From positions 62,001 through 126,000 of the forward strand of contig JAFEBM010000033.1 in assembly GCA_018242685.1 (NCBI GenBank): a DNA stretch of 64,000 nt, read 5' to 3'. Source of the DNA: Nitrospira sp. Lineage in GTDB: Bacteria > Nitrospirota > Nitrospiria > Nitrospirales > Nitrospiraceae. Positions 17,657-25,963 of this stretch are shown piece after piece (the stretch's first letter is position 1; every line of letters begins with the position of its first letter). The translations under genes and the position numbers were made by a program. The notes under the pieces are model-generated. The model did no database searches and was not told the origin of the DNA. It saw only the letters and a program-made list of their open reading frames with translations.

Positions 17657-18664
17657 ATGAAGCACGATGCCGCCATTTATGTTGCAGGGCATGCCGGCCT
17701 TATCGGCTCGGCAGTCATTCGACGGTTGGAGAGGGATGGATATCGCACACTGATCACCAGAGGGCGCAGCGAATTGGAGCTCCAGAGTTCCGGGCAGGTC
17801 TCCAAGTTTTTCGAAGAGGTCCATCCGGAGTATGTGATCCTCGCTGCCGGACGAGTCGGTGGAATCATGGAAAATCAGACATTCCCCGCAGACTTTATGG
17901 ATGAGAATATGGCCATTCAGCTCAATGTGCTGAAGGCGGCGCGTCGAGCCGGTGTGCGGCGGCTGATTTTATTTGGTTCTTCCTGCATGTATCCCAGGGA
18001 ATGTTCTCAACCGATGGCCGAGGATGCGCTCTTGTCGGGCAAACCAGAACCGACGAGCCTGCCGTATGCGATTTCCAAGCTCGCAGGAATGTATCTGTGT
18101 CTGGCGTATAACAAACAAGATCACGATACCCGCTTCATTCCGGTGATTCCCAATAGTGCCTATGGACCATACGACAACTTTGACCCGAAATCAGCCCATG
18201 TCTTATCCGCGCTCATGGCGCGTTTTCATCAGGCCAAGGTGAGCAGCGCCGAATCGGTTATCTTGTGGGGAAGCGGCTCCCCGAGACGAGAGCTCATCCA
18301 TGCCGATGATATCGCAGATGCATGCGTGCATCTCTTGAATCATGATGATCTCACTATCGAATTCCCTCTCAACATTGGAGTGGGGCAGGATGTATCAATT
18401 AAAGAACTGGCTGAATTGATCGCTGAAACGGTGGGGTACAAGGGGCGAGTGGAATGGGACCGAACAAAGCCCGATGGCGCGCCACGAAAGCTGCTCGATA
18501 GCGAACGATTCTATTCTCTGGGATGGAAGCCAACGGTTACGCTTGCCGAAGGGATTGCCGCCACCTACCAGTGGTACCTCAACCATGCTGACAGAGAGAC
18601 CTCACAGGTCTCGTCGCGTTGTAAAGGACAGGAAGATGACGAAAGAAGAGCTGATCGCCTTTGA
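17657..18664 (+). CDS. GDP-L-fucose-synthase-like SDR (NDP-sugar epimerase/reductase)
   Basis: About 335 residues from ATG 17657, seven bases after the hddA stop. It has the Rossmann start IYVAGHAGLIGSAVIRRL, then GRVGGIMENQTFPADF and GSSCMYPRECSQPM, the hallmark of GDP-fucose synthase (Fcl/WcaG), with YAISK as the Y-x3-K catalytic pair. In heptose pathways relatives reduce or epimerise GDP-4-keto-6-deoxy-heptose. The heptose context makes a GDP-heptose-derived substrate more likely than GDP-fucose, but this is inference. Its 3' end overlaps the next gene by 29 bases. Confidence 0.82.
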   Translation: MKHDAAIYVAGHAGLIGSAVIRRLERDGYRTLITRGRSELELQSSGQVSKFFEEVHPEYVILAAGRVGGIMENQTFPADFMDENMAIQLNVLKAARRAGVRRLILFGSSCMYPRECSQPMAEDALLSGKPEPTSLPYAISKLAGMYLCLAYNKQDHDTRFIPVIPNSAYGPYDNFDPKSAHVLSALMARFHQAKVSSAESVILWGSGSPRRELIHADDIADACVHLLNHDDLTIEFPLNIGVGQDVSIKELAELIAETVGYKGRVEWDRTKPDGAPRKLLDSERFYSLGWKPTVTLAEGIAATYQWYLNHADRETSQVSSRCKGQEDDERRADRL

Positions 18665-19235
18665 AGAAGAGATTGCATCGTTGTTCAACGCGGGTAAGAT
18701 TCGCGCGCCCATTCATCTGTATTATGGAAATGAAGAGGCGATCATCCAAGTATTTCGCAACGTTCGTACTCAAGACTGGGTGTTCTGCTCGTGGCGGTCC
18801 CATTATCAGTGCTTGCTCAAGGGGGTGCCCAAAGAGCGTGTCCGAGATGAGATTTTGGCCGGACGATCGATCTCTCTCTGTTTTCCCGAGCAGCGTGTGT
18901 TCTCCTCGGCCATCGTCGGTGGTGTCTTGCCGATTGCTGTCGGCGCAGCGATGTCGATCCGGCAGCGTGGGGAGGATGCGAAAGTCTACTGTTTCATGGG
19001 TGACATGACGGCTGAGACGGGGGTTGCGCACGAGGCGATCAAATACAGCCGAAACCATCGCTTGCCGATCCACTTCATCGTCGAAGACAATGCGAAATCG
19101 GTCTGTACCGATACCAGGGAGGTCTGGAATCAGCCTCGTCTGAGTTTTGAAGACACAACCGATGAGTACATCAGCTACTACCGCTACGAAACGAAGTATC
19201 CGCATGCGGGCGCCGGCGTACGGGTTCAATTCTAA
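18636..19235 (+). CDS. Thiamine pyrophosphate-dependent enzyme, E1-alpha/transketolase N-terminal-like subunit
   Basis: With the ATG at 18636 the protein has 199 residues, preceded by aggacaggaag. The TPP-binding motif is clear: GDMTAETGVAHEAIKYSRNH then IHFIVEDNAKS, the GDG...N-type motif with GDM. It is much shorter than a typical E1-alpha. The adjacent gene supplies the pyrimidine-binding domain, so the two probably form an alpha/beta enzyme that moves a two-carbon unit or activated aldehyde. In a nucleotide-sugar operon the likely acceptor is a keto-sugar; this is inference. Confidence 0.8.
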   Translation: MTKEELIAFEEEIASLFNAGKIRAPIHLYYGNEEAIIQVFRNVRTQDWVFCSWRSHYQCLLKGVPKERVRDEILAGRSISLCFPEQRVFSSAIVGGVLPIAVGAAMSIRQRGEDAKVYCFMGDMTAETGVAHEAIKYSRNHRLPIHFIVEDNAKSVCTDTREVWNQPRLSFEDTTDEYISYYRYETKYPHAGAGVRVQF

Positions 19236-19243
19236 GGTGAGAC

Positions 19244-19780
19244 ATGAAATATTTTGATGAGTTGAAGCGGTCCATGAACTTTCTTGCGCAAGACTCGCGG
19301 ACGGTCTTTCTCGGACAAGCGGTGTCCGTGGCCGGCACGGCGATGAGCAATACGCTCAAGGAGGTGCCGCCGGATCGCTTGATCGAGCTGCCGGTCGCCG
19401 AGGAAATGCAGATGGGGATGACGACCGGCTTTGCTTTGACCGGACTCGTTCCGGTGAGCATTTTCCCGCGATGGAATTTTTTGCTCCTGGCGATCAATCA
19501 ATTGATCAACCACTTGGACAAAATTCACGTCATGTCCAACGGTGGGTACAAGACCAAGGCTATCATCCGGACGGGGATCGGCTCTCAACGTCCGCTCCAC
19601 CCTCAGCATCAACATGTGGGTGACTTTACGGAAGCGATCCGCATGATGTGCAGCACGATTGAAGTCATTCGGTTGGAAGAACCGAAAGACGTGTTCCCCG
19701 CCTATGAGTGGGCGCTGCTGCGTGACGATGGACGCAGTACGATCGTGGTCGAGTATGGGGACTACTATGGCGAGAAATAG
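19244..19780 (+). CDS. Transketolase pyrimidine-domain (E1-beta-like) partner subunit
   Basis: Only 178 residues. It matches the pyrimidine-binding domain of transketolase or E1-beta: FLGQAVSVAGTAMSNTL, LPVAEEMQMGMTTGFALTG with the catalytic-type Glu, and IIRTGIGSQRPLHPQHQH. The C-terminal transketolase domain is absent and the gene ends at a 124-bp repeat whose first base is the last base of the TAG stop. It is either a natural minimal beta subunit or was truncated by repeat insertion. It is eight bases downstream of the alpha-like gene. Confidence 0.78.
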   Translation: MKYFDELKRSMNFLAQDSRTVFLGQAVSVAGTAMSNTLKEVPPDRLIELPVAEEMQMGMTTGFALTGLVPVSIFPRWNFLLLAINQLINHLDKIHVMSNGGYKTKAIIRTGIGSQRPLHPQHQHVGDFTEAIRMMCSTIEVIRLEEPKDVFPAYEWALLRDDGRSTIVVEYGDYYGEK

Positions 19781-19903
19781 CAGGATGCTGAAAAAGGCCG
19801 CCAGCGGCGTTCTCGCATCGCTCAGAGGCTCAACGTACCGAAGCGTACGCCTCGCCGCTTCGCTCGCTGCGGCCTTGCTGGATGGCCTTTTTGAGCATCC
19901 TGC
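19780..19903 (+). repeat. 124-bp palindromic repeat, copy A
   Basis: The ends gcaggatgctgaaaaaggcc and ggcctttttgagcatcctgc are inverted repeats with one mismatch. The middle is nearly identical to copy B at 21801-21924, including ttctcgcatcgctcagaggc and aacgtaccgaagcgtacgcc. The first base is the last base of the upstream stop codon. I recall such elements as numerous in Nitrospira; that is memory, not a search. Confidence 0.85.
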
Positions 19904-19930
19904 GATCTATCGTCATTCGCCTAGATTGCT

Positions 19931-21100
19931 ATGAAACATCCATTAATGCGCAACAATATCCTTCGTGAAGATTTGGATGCGGTGATCGAGCATCTCAAAC
20001 AGGACGATCCGATCCTGACGCATGGTCCGAATGTGCGGGCTTTTGAGGCCGAATGGTCCGCCTGGTTGGGGGTGAAACACAGTGTCTTAGTCAATTCCGG
20101 AGCCTCGGCAAATCTCTTGACCGTGGCTGTCCTCAAGATCCGTCATCCGGAAGGGGGAGAAGTCATTGTTCCACCGTTGGCCTGGGTGTCTGATATTGCG
20201 TCGGTGCTGCAGAATGGATTCAAGCCGGTCTTCGTAGACATCGATCCTCGGACCTTGGGGATGGATCCTGCCAAAATTTGCGCCGCCATCACGGAACGGA
20301 CCCGCGCGGTATTCCTGACGCACGTGCAGGGCTTCGATGGACTGGAGGACCGGCTGCTGACCGAGTTGCAGCAGCGACGTGTTCCACTGATCGAAGACGT
20401 CTGTGAGTCTCATGGCGCCACACACAACGGCCGGAAGCTGGGAAGCTTCGGGTGGATATCGAATTTCTCGTTCTACTATGCACATCATATGAGCACGATC
20501 GAGGGCGGGATGGTCTGCACGAATGATCAAGAGGTGTATCAACAGGTACGCATGTTGCGATCTCACGGCATGGTTCGCGAAGCCGACGACCCAACGGTCC
20601 TGGAGTACTACCGATCAACGAATCCGGAATTGAATCCCGATTTTATCTTTGCGTTCCCCGCCTATAACACCAGGAATACGGAGATCGGCGGCATTCTGGG
20701 CCGCAGCCAACTGAAGCGCCTGGATCGTAACGTGCAGCGGCGGACGGAACATCTGATGCGATTTCTGAAACAGATCGATCCTACAAGGTACCGCACCGAC
20801 TTCAAGGTCGAGGGATCGAGTAACTACGCGTTCAATCTGATTCTCAAACGTCCGGATACTGAATTGGTCCAGCGTCTGATGAAGGTCATGCGGGAGGCTG
20901 GAATCGAGTTTCGGCGCGGAAGCGCGGGCGGCGGCAATCAGATTCGCCAGCCGTACCTGAAAAGCATCGTCCCCAAGGATCACCATCTGCGCTTTCCGGA
21001 AACCGAACATGTCCACTTCTATGGTTTCTACATCGGCAACTATCCGGATCTGCGCGATGAGGAGATTGACGAGTTGTGCAAGGTTCTAAACTCCGTGTGA
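19931..21100 (+). CDS. DegT/DnrJ-family PMP-dependent sugar 3-dehydrase-like enzyme (His replaces catalytic Lys)
   Basis: 389 residues of the sugar aminotransferase fold: VNSGASANLLTVAVLKI near the N terminus, VPPLAWVSDIASVLQNG, and IEDVCESHGATHNGRKLGS for the cofactor site. Where aminotransferases have S-F-x3-K, this protein has FSFYYAHHMSTIEGG with His185 in the lysine position. That substitution defines ColD and the CDP-ketosugar 3-dehydrases (E1/DdhC type), which remove the 3-hydroxyl with PMP instead of transaminating. In this cluster the product would be a 3-deoxy-4-keto sugar, possibly a GDP-heptose derivative. The substrate is inference; the His is seen directly. Confidence 0.8.
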   Translation: MKHPLMRNNILREDLDAVIEHLKQDDPILTHGPNVRAFEAEWSAWLGVKHSVLVNSGASANLLTVAVLKIRHPEGGEVIVPPLAWVSDIASVLQNGFKPVFVDIDPRTLGMDPAKICAAITERTRAVFLTHVQGFDGLEDRLLTELQQRRVPLIEDVCESHGATHNGRKLGSFGWISNFSFYYAHHMSTIEGGMVCTNDQEVYQQVRMLRSHGMVREADDPTVLEYYRSTNPELNPDFIFAFPAYNTRNTEIGGILGRSQLKRLDRNVQRRTEHLMRFLKQIDPTRYRTDFKVEGSSNYAFNLILKRPDTELVQRLMKVMREAGIEFRRGSAGGGNQIRQPYLKSIVPKDHHLRFPETEHVHFYGFYIGNYPDLRDEEIDELCKVLNSV

Positions 21101-21107
21101 AGGCATC

Positions 21108-21812
21108 ATGCCTTCGGCCGTAATTCTTGCCGGCGGGTTGGGGACCAGGTTACGTAGTGCCGTGCCGGACCTTCCGAAGCCTATGGCGCCGATCAGCGGC
21201 CGCCCCTTTCTTGAATATCAGCTCGATTATTGGATCAGCCAGGGGGTCGATCGATTTGTGTTGTCGGTCGGTTACCGACACGAGGCTATCACGGAGCATT
21301 TTGGATCTCGATATAAAGGTGTTCAGATCGAGTATGCCGTTGAGGAACGCCCATTGGGGACAGGCGGTGGGTTTCTGGCTGCCGCGGAGAAGCTCGACAG
21401 TCAAGAGCCGTTTTTGCTCCTGAACGGAGATACCTACTTTGCGGTGGACAGGAATGTATTACATGCCTATGCCCTGGAACGTGACTCAGATTGGTGCTTG
21501 TCCTTATTCAGGACGAGTGAGAAGGGGCGATACATGGGCATCAAGGTGTCGTCTGAAGGACGGATCACGTCGCTGAAGTCCGGCATTGAGCAGGGCTCCC
21601 GCCTTGCCAATGGGGGAGTCTATTGGGTGCATCCACGAGTACTGTCCGAGGCTCCGAGTTTGGGTGAGAAGATGTCTTTGGAAGCCGACCTGTTTCCTAA
21701 CGCCTTCGCCGCCGACCGGCGATTATTCGGCATCGAATTCACGGGGACGTTTCTCGATATCGGAGTGCCCGAGGATTATCATCGAGCTTCGACTCTGTTG
21801 GCAGGCTGTTGA
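21108..21812 (+). CDS. hddC: Sugar-1-phosphate nucleotidyltransferase, HddC-like
   Basis: A 234-residue nucleotidyltransferase with ILAGGLGTRLRSAVPDLPKPMAPI at its start (G9-R16 loop), then RPFLEYQLDYW, ERPLGTGGGF and LLLNGDTYF. These are features of D-glycero-D-manno-heptose 1-phosphate guanylyltransferase. With hddA and gmhB it would form GDP-heptose. The last three residues (A-G-C) and the TGA stop lie in the first bases of the 124-bp repeat copy B, so the native C terminus may have been cut. The nucleotide (GDP versus others) is inferred from family and neighbours. Confidence 0.8.
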   Translation: MPSAVILAGGLGTRLRSAVPDLPKPMAPISGRPFLEYQLDYWISQGVDRFVLSVGYRHEAITEHFGSRYKGVQIEYAVEERPLGTGGGFLAAAEKLDSQEPFLLLNGDTYFAVDRNVLHAYALERDSDWCLSLFRTSEKGRYMGIKVSSEGRITSLKSGIEQGSRLANGGVYWVHPRVLSEAPSLGEKMSLEADLFPNAFAADRRLFGIEFTGTFLDIGVPEDYHRASTLLAGC

Positions 21813-21924
21813 AAAAATCCGCCAGCGGCGTTCTCGCATCGCTCAGAGGCTCAACGTACCGAAGCGTACGCCTCGCCGCTTCGCTCGCTGCGGCCTTGCT
21901 GGACGGCCTTTTTGAACAGCCTGC
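21801..21924 (+). repeat. 124-bp palindromic repeat, copy B
   Basis: Same length and core as copy A at 19780-19903. Ends gcaggctgttgaaaaaatcc and ...ggcctttttgaacagcctgc are complementary apart from a few positions. It supplies the stop codon of the hddC-like gene. The stretch from 21925 to the epimerase start (about 130 bases) is AT-richer and may contain a promoter, but no convincing -35/-10 pair was found. Confidence 0.85.
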
Positions 21925-22056
21925 GAGCTCTTGTGAGGTGGGTCTGCGATTTCTGGCTCCTGCTTTACCACCCTCGAAAAATTGTTTGTCAGTGTTGTGT
22001 TAGTAAGTTAGACCGACGGGGGCACCATTCATTAATCAGCAAAAGAGGGTATGTCG

Positions 22057-22995
22057 ATGAGTTACAACATTCTCGTTACCGGTGGCGCCGGTTATCTTGG
22101 CTCTATCATGGTCCCGGACCTGCTTCAGTCGGGGCACAAGATTACGGTGCTGGATAGTTTCATGTATAAGCAAGCCAGCCTCAACCATGTGTGCCATCAC
22201 CCCAACTTTTCTGTTGTGAAAGGCGATATCCGCATCGAAAGAGTGATGGCTTCGCTGATCAAAAAGGCGGATATCGTCATTCCGTTGGCCGCGCTGGTAG
22301 GGGCGCCGATGTGCAGCCAGGACCCGGTGGGCGCGACAACCGTCAATCATGACGCCATTATCCTCATGCTGAAGCTGCTGTCGAAGCAGCAGATGGTCCT
22401 GATGCCCACCACCAACAGCGCCTATGGGACGGGGGATAAGAATAACTTCTGCACCGAGGAGTCGGCGCTCAATCCGATTTCCATCTATGCGAAGGAGAAA
22501 GTGGCCATCGAGAAGGAGCTCATGCAGCGGGAAAACGCGATCAGTTTTCGTCTGGCCACGGTGTTCGGGATGTCGCCGCGCATGCGGATCGATTTGCTGG
22601 TCAACGATTTTACCTACCGGGCCGTCTACGATCGATTCGTGGTCTTGTTTGAAAGTTCCTTCAAGCGCAATTACGTGCATGTGCGCGACGTCTCGCGCGT
22701 ATTCCAGCATGGCATCGCCAATTTCGACAAGATGAAAGGCCAGATCTACAACGTCGGCCTGTCCGAGGCCAACGTATCGAAGAGAGAACTCTGCGAGCAT
22801 ATCCAGAAGCAGGTTCCAGACTTCGTGTTCCTCGACGCTCCGGTCGGCAAGGATCCGGATCAGCGCAACTATATCGTCTCCAACGCTAAGATCGAAGCCA
22901 CCGGGTTCAAACCGATGTACTCCCTCGATGCGGGAATCAGCGACCTGGTTAAGGGATACACGATGATCAAGAACACGCGCTATGGGAATGTCTGA
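22057..22995 (+). CDS. NAD-dependent nucleotide-sugar epimerase/dehydratase (SDR)
   Basis: About 312 residues. Rossmann motif ILVTGGAGYLGSIMVPDLL, then IPLAALVGAPMCSQDP and TTNSAYGTGD with the catalytic pair Tyr144/Lys148 (IYAKEK). The aagagg at 22043-22048 fits ATG 22057 (spacing 8) better than ATG 22051. It closes the heptose/deoxysugar block and is probably one of the enzymes that oxidise or epimerise the sugar; the exact reaction is not clear from sequence. Confidence 0.82.
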   Translation: MSYNILVTGGAGYLGSIMVPDLLQSGHKITVLDSFMYKQASLNHVCHHPNFSVVKGDIRIERVMASLIKKADIVIPLAALVGAPMCSQDPVGATTVNHDAIILMLKLLSKQQMVLMPTTNSAYGTGDKNNFCTEESALNPISIYAKEKVAIEKELMQRENAISFRLATVFGMSPRMRIDLLVNDFTYRAVYDRFVVLFESSFKRNYVHVRDVSRVFQHGIANFDKMKGQIYNVGLSEANVSKRELCEHIQKQVPDFVFLDAPVGKDPDQRNYIVSNAKIEATGFKPMYSLDAGISDLVKGYTMIKNTRYGNV

Positions 22996-23024
22996 TCAAG
23001 CGATGGGCGAAGACAGATCAAGAT

Positions 23025-23666
23025 ATGACCACTCAACCTAAGATTGAGCCACATGTCATTCGGCATCCTGTGCTGGTTACGCGGGCTCGTCGAGAAGCTC
23101 GGAATGGGCATAGAGGCGTGATTGTGTGGCTGACAGGATTGTCCGGGTCCGGCAAATCAACATTGGCGTATTCGGTCGAAGAAGTACTTCATCGGAATGG
23201 ATGCCAAACCGTGGTGCTGGATGGAGATGATGTCCGCCATGGTTTGTGTCGCGATCTTGGGTTTTCGTTAGAAGATCGACGGGAAAACATTCGCCGCGTC
23301 GGTGAAGTCGCTAAATTATTCATGGATGCCGGAGTTATTGTACTGACGGCTTTCATCTCGCCATACCGTGCCGGTCGTGAAGATGTACGCAAGCTGGCGG
23401 GGCTTGGGGACTTCATTGAGGTGTATTGCAATGCGTCAATCGAGGTTTGCGAATTCCGTGATCCCAAGGGACTCTATAAGAAGGCCCGTCTGAGTCAGAT
23501 TGCAGAATTCACTGGTGTTTCATCTCCCTATGAAGCCCCGCATAATTCAGAGATTGTCGTGAATAGCGGAGCTTTGTCTGTAGACGAGTGCGTACAACAG
23601 ATTGTCCAAGAGATAATAAACCGAGACGTTTTCCAGGTTCCACCTGATTGCAGTCTCAAATCCTAG
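23025..23666 (+). CDS. cysC: Adenylylsulfate (APS) kinase
   Basis: A 213-residue enzyme that phosphorylates APS to PAPS. It has the P-loop GLSGSGKS at 38-45, then LDGDDVRHGLCRDLGFS, RRENIRRVGEVAKLF and LTAFISPYRAGRE, and FRDPKGLYKKAR, all diagnostic. PAPS is the donor for sulfotransferases. No sulfate-assimilation neighbours (cysD, cysN, cysH) are present, while two sulfotransferase-like genes follow within 8 kb, so it most likely serves glycan sulfation. The stop is followed at once by the ABC permease gene. Confidence 0.92.
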   Translation: MTTQPKIEPHVIRHPVLVTRARREARNGHRGVIVWLTGLSGSGKSTLAYSVEEVLHRNGCQTVVLDGDDVRHGLCRDLGFSLEDRRENIRRVGEVAKLFMDAGVIVLTAFISPYRAGREDVRKLAGLGDFIEVYCNASIEVCEFRDPKGLYKKARLSQIAEFTGVSSPYEAPHNSEIVVNSGALSVDECVQQIVQEIINRDVFQVPPDCSLKS

Positions 23667-23679
23667 ACAAAATTTCTGC

Positions 23680-24582
23680 GTGAATGATGGTCACGACATA
23701 GCCGTCCGTGACGGGATGGGCCGGATCACCCAACGCAGACCAATCCGATGGCGTAAGGTTGCGCCTACATCAGGAATCAAAATAGTGCCGATTCTTCAAC
23801 TGTTCAGGAGCCTCTATCGCCATCGGACAATGATCCTTGCTCTCGCGGTTCGAGATTTGCGGAGCCGATATGTGGGGACGTTGGGCGGAATTCTATGGAT
23901 GATTGCTCATCCGCTCGCAGTGATTGCGATCTTCTATTTTGTATTTGCAGTCGGGTTCAGAGCTCAAGGGCCGGATCGCACCCCGTTCCTGCTCTGGTTT
24001 GTGTGTGGAATAGTGCCATGGTTCTTTTTCAATGAAACATTATCGGCAGCGAGTGACTCGGTGACCCGTCATGCCCACTTAATAAAAAAAATCGTCTTTC
24101 CCGCGGAGATTCTTCCGGTTGTCAATATTGCGGTGGGGCTGGTTCCTCACACTGTTTTCCTCTTCATCGCGGCCGGCTTGGTGGCGTGGTTCAATGTTCC
24201 GTTCGCTGCCGGCCGACTATTGGTTATCTATTTCCTCCTGTGTACCTGCGTATGGCTGGTGGGCCTCAGCTGGGCACTCTCTGCAATACAGGTGTTCTAT
24301 CGCGATGTCTCACATGCGCTGTCGATCATGCTTAATCTGTGGTTTTGGGTGACCCCCATCGTGTGGCTACCGGAAAATGTGCCCGAGGCGTATCGTGGGC
24401 TGCTCTATTACAACCCCTTCTATTACATTGTGGAAGGCTATCGAGGCCTTCTGGTCTTTCACACGCTGGTCTGGCCGAATCTCTTGCACACAGCGTATTT
24501 TTGGGGGATAGCCGGGTCGACCCTTCTCGTCGGGGCCTATGTGTTCAGTCGGCTCAAACCTGAATTCGCAGACGTTCTCTAG
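23680..24582 (+). CDS. wzm: ABC-2 polysaccharide export permease (Wzm/KpsM type)
   Basis: Around 300 residues with a cytoplasmic N terminus and six predicted membrane helices. It includes LALAVRDLRSRYVGTLGGIL, typical of O-antigen/capsule ABC permeases, and FVCGIVPWFFFNETLSAASD. The end has YYNPFYYIVEGYRGLL. With the ATPase encoded next (9-base gap) it would export a finished, lipid-linked glycan chain. The GTG at 23680 is the assumed start; the first 30 residues are not conserved and an internal start is possible. Confidence 0.88.
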   Translation: MNDGHDIAVRDGMGRITQRRPIRWRKVAPTSGIKIVPILQLFRSLYRHRTMILALAVRDLRSRYVGTLGGILWMIAHPLAVIAIFYFVFAVGFRAQGPDRTPFLLWFVCGIVPWFFFNETLSAASDSVTRHAHLIKKIVFPAEILPVVNIAVGLVPHTVFLFIAAGLVAWFNVPFAAGRLLVIYFLLCTCVWLVGLSWALSAIQVFYRDVSHALSIMLNLWFWVTPIVWLPENVPEAYRGLLYYNPFYYIVEGYRGLLVFHTLVWPNLLHTAYFWGIAGSTLLVGAYVFSRLKPEFADVL

Positions 24583-24591
24583 TCGAATTCC

Positions 24592-25950
24592 ATGCCTCTT
24601 GAAACCGTCATCACCGTTCGACATGTGTCGAAGAAGTTCAGATTGTTCTCTTCGGACAAAGAACGGCTCATCGAAGCCTTGCATCCGTTCCGGCGACGCT
24701 TGCACAATGAATTCTGGGCATTGCGAGATGTTTCGTTCGATGTCCATCGCGGTCAAGTCATCGGCATCATGGGACGAAACGGTTCCGGAAAGTCGACCCT
24801 TTTACAGATCATTTGTTCCGTCATGCAGCCCACTGTAGGAGAAGTTCGAGTCGATGGGCGAATTTCTGCACTGCTGGAACTGGGAGCCGGGTTCAATCCT
24901 GAATTTACAGGCCGGGACAATGTGCTGCTTAATGGCGCGATTTTGGGGTTGTCTCGTAAGGAGATGCTCGGTAGGATATCTGAGGTAGAAGCCTTTGCCG
25001 ATGTTGGAGAGTTTTTTGATCAGCCAATGAAGGTCTACTCATCCGGGATGTTTGCCCGTGTCGCCTTTGCCGCTGCGATTCATGTCGATCCGGATGTTCT
25101 TGTCGTAGATGAAATCCTCGGCGTCGGTGATGCCAAATTCCAGGAAAAGTGCTACAGCCGGATCCGTTCCATGCGCGATAAGGGCGTGTGTATTCTTTTC
25201 GTCAGTCACAGCACCGAAGCGATCCAACGCAACTGCGACATGGCGCTGCTGCTCGACAGCGGCAAGATCGTTGCCCATGATTCAGTGGATGCGGTCATTG
25301 CTGCCTATCACGACCTTCTCTATGGATCGGGCCAAGCCGGAAAAATCGAAGCGAATGCGCTGGCACCGGAACAGAAGCACGCAGTACTTACAGGAAATCA
25401 CAATCCAGCTAGCGACATCGAGTTCCAAAGATTCTTGGACGGGAGCGACGGCCCTGTCTGCGAGAAGTTTCCGTATTACAATTCACACGAGCGCCGTTTT
25501 GGGAATGGTGCTGCGAAGATCGTCGACTTGATTGTTGCGGTTGATGGAAAATTCGACTTTGGCGTCCTGTCAGGAAGTGAATCGCTGATGATCTACCTCA
25601 AGGTGCGATTCGCTCGTGCTGCTGATGCCCCGCAAATAGGATGGGCAATTGTGAGTCCAGAAGGGATCATAATATCTGGATCAAACTCCCTATCCAGGAA
25701 TCGCGTGCTTCCTGCGGCTAGAACTGGCGAGACTTGGGTTTACGCGATCTCCATGGAGACAGGGTTATGCGGAGGCGAGTTTTTTATTAACGTTGGAGTC
25801 AGTTCTTTTGACGGTGAAAGCTGGACGTTTCTCGACAATCGACGCTCGGTAATTCATCTTTCTGTGACACGCTCGGAACGTTCTTCGGGGTTTGTCGATC
25901 TGCCGTCGTCGTGTTCAGTTTATAGGACTCCGACAGCAACGTCGAATTAA
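24592..25950 (+). CDS. wzt: ABC exporter ATPase with C-terminal glycan-recognition domain (Wzt type)
   Basis: 452 residues. ATPase domain to about residue 245: Walker A GRNGSGKST at 63-71, LLELGAGFNPEFTGRDN (typical of Wzt/TagH), signature VYSSGMFARVAFAAA and Walker B VLVVDEILGVGD. A C-terminal half (about 285-430) of beta-rich sequence (FGNGAAKIVDLIV, YLKVRF, VYAISMETGLCGGEFFINVG) matches the Wzt carbohydrate-binding domain that reads a terminal modification of the chain. So export may depend on a capping group added by neighbouring enzymes. Confidence 0.9.
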   Translation: MPLETVITVRHVSKKFRLFSSDKERLIEALHPFRRRLHNEFWALRDVSFDVHRGQVIGIMGRNGSGKSTLLQIICSVMQPTVGEVRVDGRISALLELGAGFNPEFTGRDNVLLNGAILGLSRKEMLGRISEVEAFADVGEFFDQPMKVYSSGMFARVAFAAAIHVDPDVLVVDEILGVGDAKFQEKCYSRIRSMRDKGVCILFVSHSTEAIQRNCDMALLLDSGKIVAHDSVDAVIAAYHDLLYGSGQAGKIEANALAPEQKHAVLTGNHNPASDIEFQRFLDGSDGPVCEKFPYYNSHERRFGNGAAKIVDLIVAVDGKFDFGVLSGSESLMIYLKVRFARAADAPQIGWAIVSPEGIIISGSNSLSRNRVLPAARTGETWVYAISMETGLCGGEFFINVGVSSFDGESWTFLDNRRSVIHLSVTRSERSSGFVDLPSSCSVYRTPTATSN

Positions 25951-25963
25951 ACAAAAGACAAAC

